Shown here in pieces: positions 23,467 to 23,727 of a stretch of 23,727 bases of DNA. Source of the stretch: an uncultured Bacilli bacterium. Its GTDB lineage: Bacteria; Bacillota_I; Bacilli_A; RF39; UBA660. Within the stretch, counting starts at the first letter, position 1. Each line of letters starts with the position of its first letter. Where the stretch lies: positions 1-23,727 of the forward strand of contig CAKORY010000015.1 in the NCBI GenBank assembly GCA_934101795.1. Reading direction: 5' to 3'. The notes under the pieces were generated by a model. That model searched no databases. It was not told where the DNA came from and saw nothing but the letters and a program-made list of their open reading frames with translations. A program made the position numbers and the translations under genes.

Positions 23467-23727
23467 TCACAATTCTTCTTTTAATTTTTCAACTTCATCA
23501 AGTGATAATTTGGTGATTTCACTAATATCATTGACATTGTAGTTTTTCTTTAGCATGGTTTTGGCAACATCAATAGTATTTTGTTCAACGCCTTGTTTAA
23601 TCCCCTGTTCAATACCGTGTTTAATGCCATGTTCTACGCCTTTTTTATACCCACGTTCTACGCCATCTTCAAATGCTTCTTCTTTTTCATTGCCATCAAA
23701 TATAACATCTCTGTTATATCTAAGTAG
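23467..23727 (-). CDS. Rpn/PD-(D/E)XK nuclease transposase-like protein, C-terminal part (runs off the window)
   Basis: The last 86 residues of a gene entering from the right edge; the nuclease domain lies outside. The visible part begins RYNRDVIFDG, then EEAFEDG leads into seven tetrapeptide repeats of the form G-(V/I/Y)-(E/K)-x (23581-23664), then a helical tail NTIDVAKTMLKKNYNVNDISEITKLS ending EEL. This tail, a Gly-every-four helix followed by LLKxxx-I..IxxxTGLS-like text, is typical of the Rpn/PD-(D/E)XK transposase family, proteins linked to RecA-independent recombination and phage defence. Codons such as GGC, CGT, GCC and ACC are commoner than in the neighbours, hinting at a different origin. 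Confidence 0.8.
   Translation of the reverse strand, partial: LLRYNRDVIFDGNEKEEAFEDGVERGYKKGVEHGIKHGIEQGIKQGVEQNTIDVAKTMLKKNYNVNDISEITKLSLDEVEKLKEEL
23581..23664 (-). repeat. Seven tandem 12-bp units coding a Gly-every-four-residues helix
   Basis: Each unit codes G-(I/V/Y)-(E/K)-(H/Q/K/R). The DNA units have diverged at third positions while the protein pattern is kept, so the helix is selected even though the tract is prone to expand and contract. Confidence 0.8.

Noticed and set aside
1..23727. Mycoplasma-type genetic code (TGA = Trp)
   Set aside because: Tryptophan is TGG throughout, and TGA is used as a real stop at the ends of overlapping genes.

Overview
The window is AT-rich, densely coded bacterial DNA. 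The gene set (S4, TypA, PcrA, LigA, a YmfF/YmfH-like peptidase pair), the strong AGGAGG-type ribosome sites and the very low GC all point to Bacillota. The absence of TGA-as-Trp (TGA is a genuine stop, for example in the radical SAM and Rpn-like genes) argues against Mycoplasma code 4. A gut-type low-GC Bacilli lineage is a reasonable inference, but no sequence here fixes the genus. Almost everything is on the minus strand; rpsD is the only conventional protein gene on the plus strand.

Layout. Positions 1-143 hold the 3' half of a tRNA-Met(CAU) gene fused to unrelated DNA, followed by its intrinsic terminator; this looks like the distal attachment site of an integrated element lying to the left. 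Positions 154-4900 (minus) hold a membrane-anchored Ig-CAP protein, a DUF2752 protein, a zinc-ribbon/DUF4234 protein and a calcium-type P-ATPase. Positions 4934-5545 have no conventional gene but are the most interesting stretch: two 94% identical 86-bp repeats, each forming a minus-strand small RNA with its own promoter and terminator. Between and overlapping them on the plus strand is a promoter, a strong ribosome site and a 36-residue cationic hydrophobic peptide ORF. The arrangement fits an undescribed type I toxin-antitoxin locus. Positions 5546-8640 hold a small holin-like protein (TTG start), typA, and divergently rpsD behind a consensus promoter and a pseudoknot-forming leader.

Positions 8663-13313 (minus) form a tightly coupled unit: small membrane protein, radical SAM/SPASM protein, HD-domain dNTPase-like protein, YmfF-like (inactive) and YmfH-like (active) M16 peptidases, ending in a terminator shared with rpsD. 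Positions 13397-14194 hold a single-gene unit for a membrane-anchored acidic protein. Positions 14503-22853 (minus) form a six-gene unit, pcrA - sugar nucleotidyltransferase - ligA - membrane protein - receptor-type degenerate GGDEF protein - YihY-family protein, joined by overlaps or one 38-bp gap and ending in a clear terminator. Positions 22922-23356 hold a VirB2/TrbC-like pilin with its own promoter. The window ends inside the C-terminal part of an Rpn/PD-(D/E)XK-transposase-like gene with a tetrapeptide repeat.

Functionally the window mixes housekeeping (replication/repair, translation, ion transport, possible EF-P-related maturation) with accessory pieces: an att-like scar, a candidate RNA-regulated toxin, an orphan holin, an orphan pilin and an Rpn-like protein.
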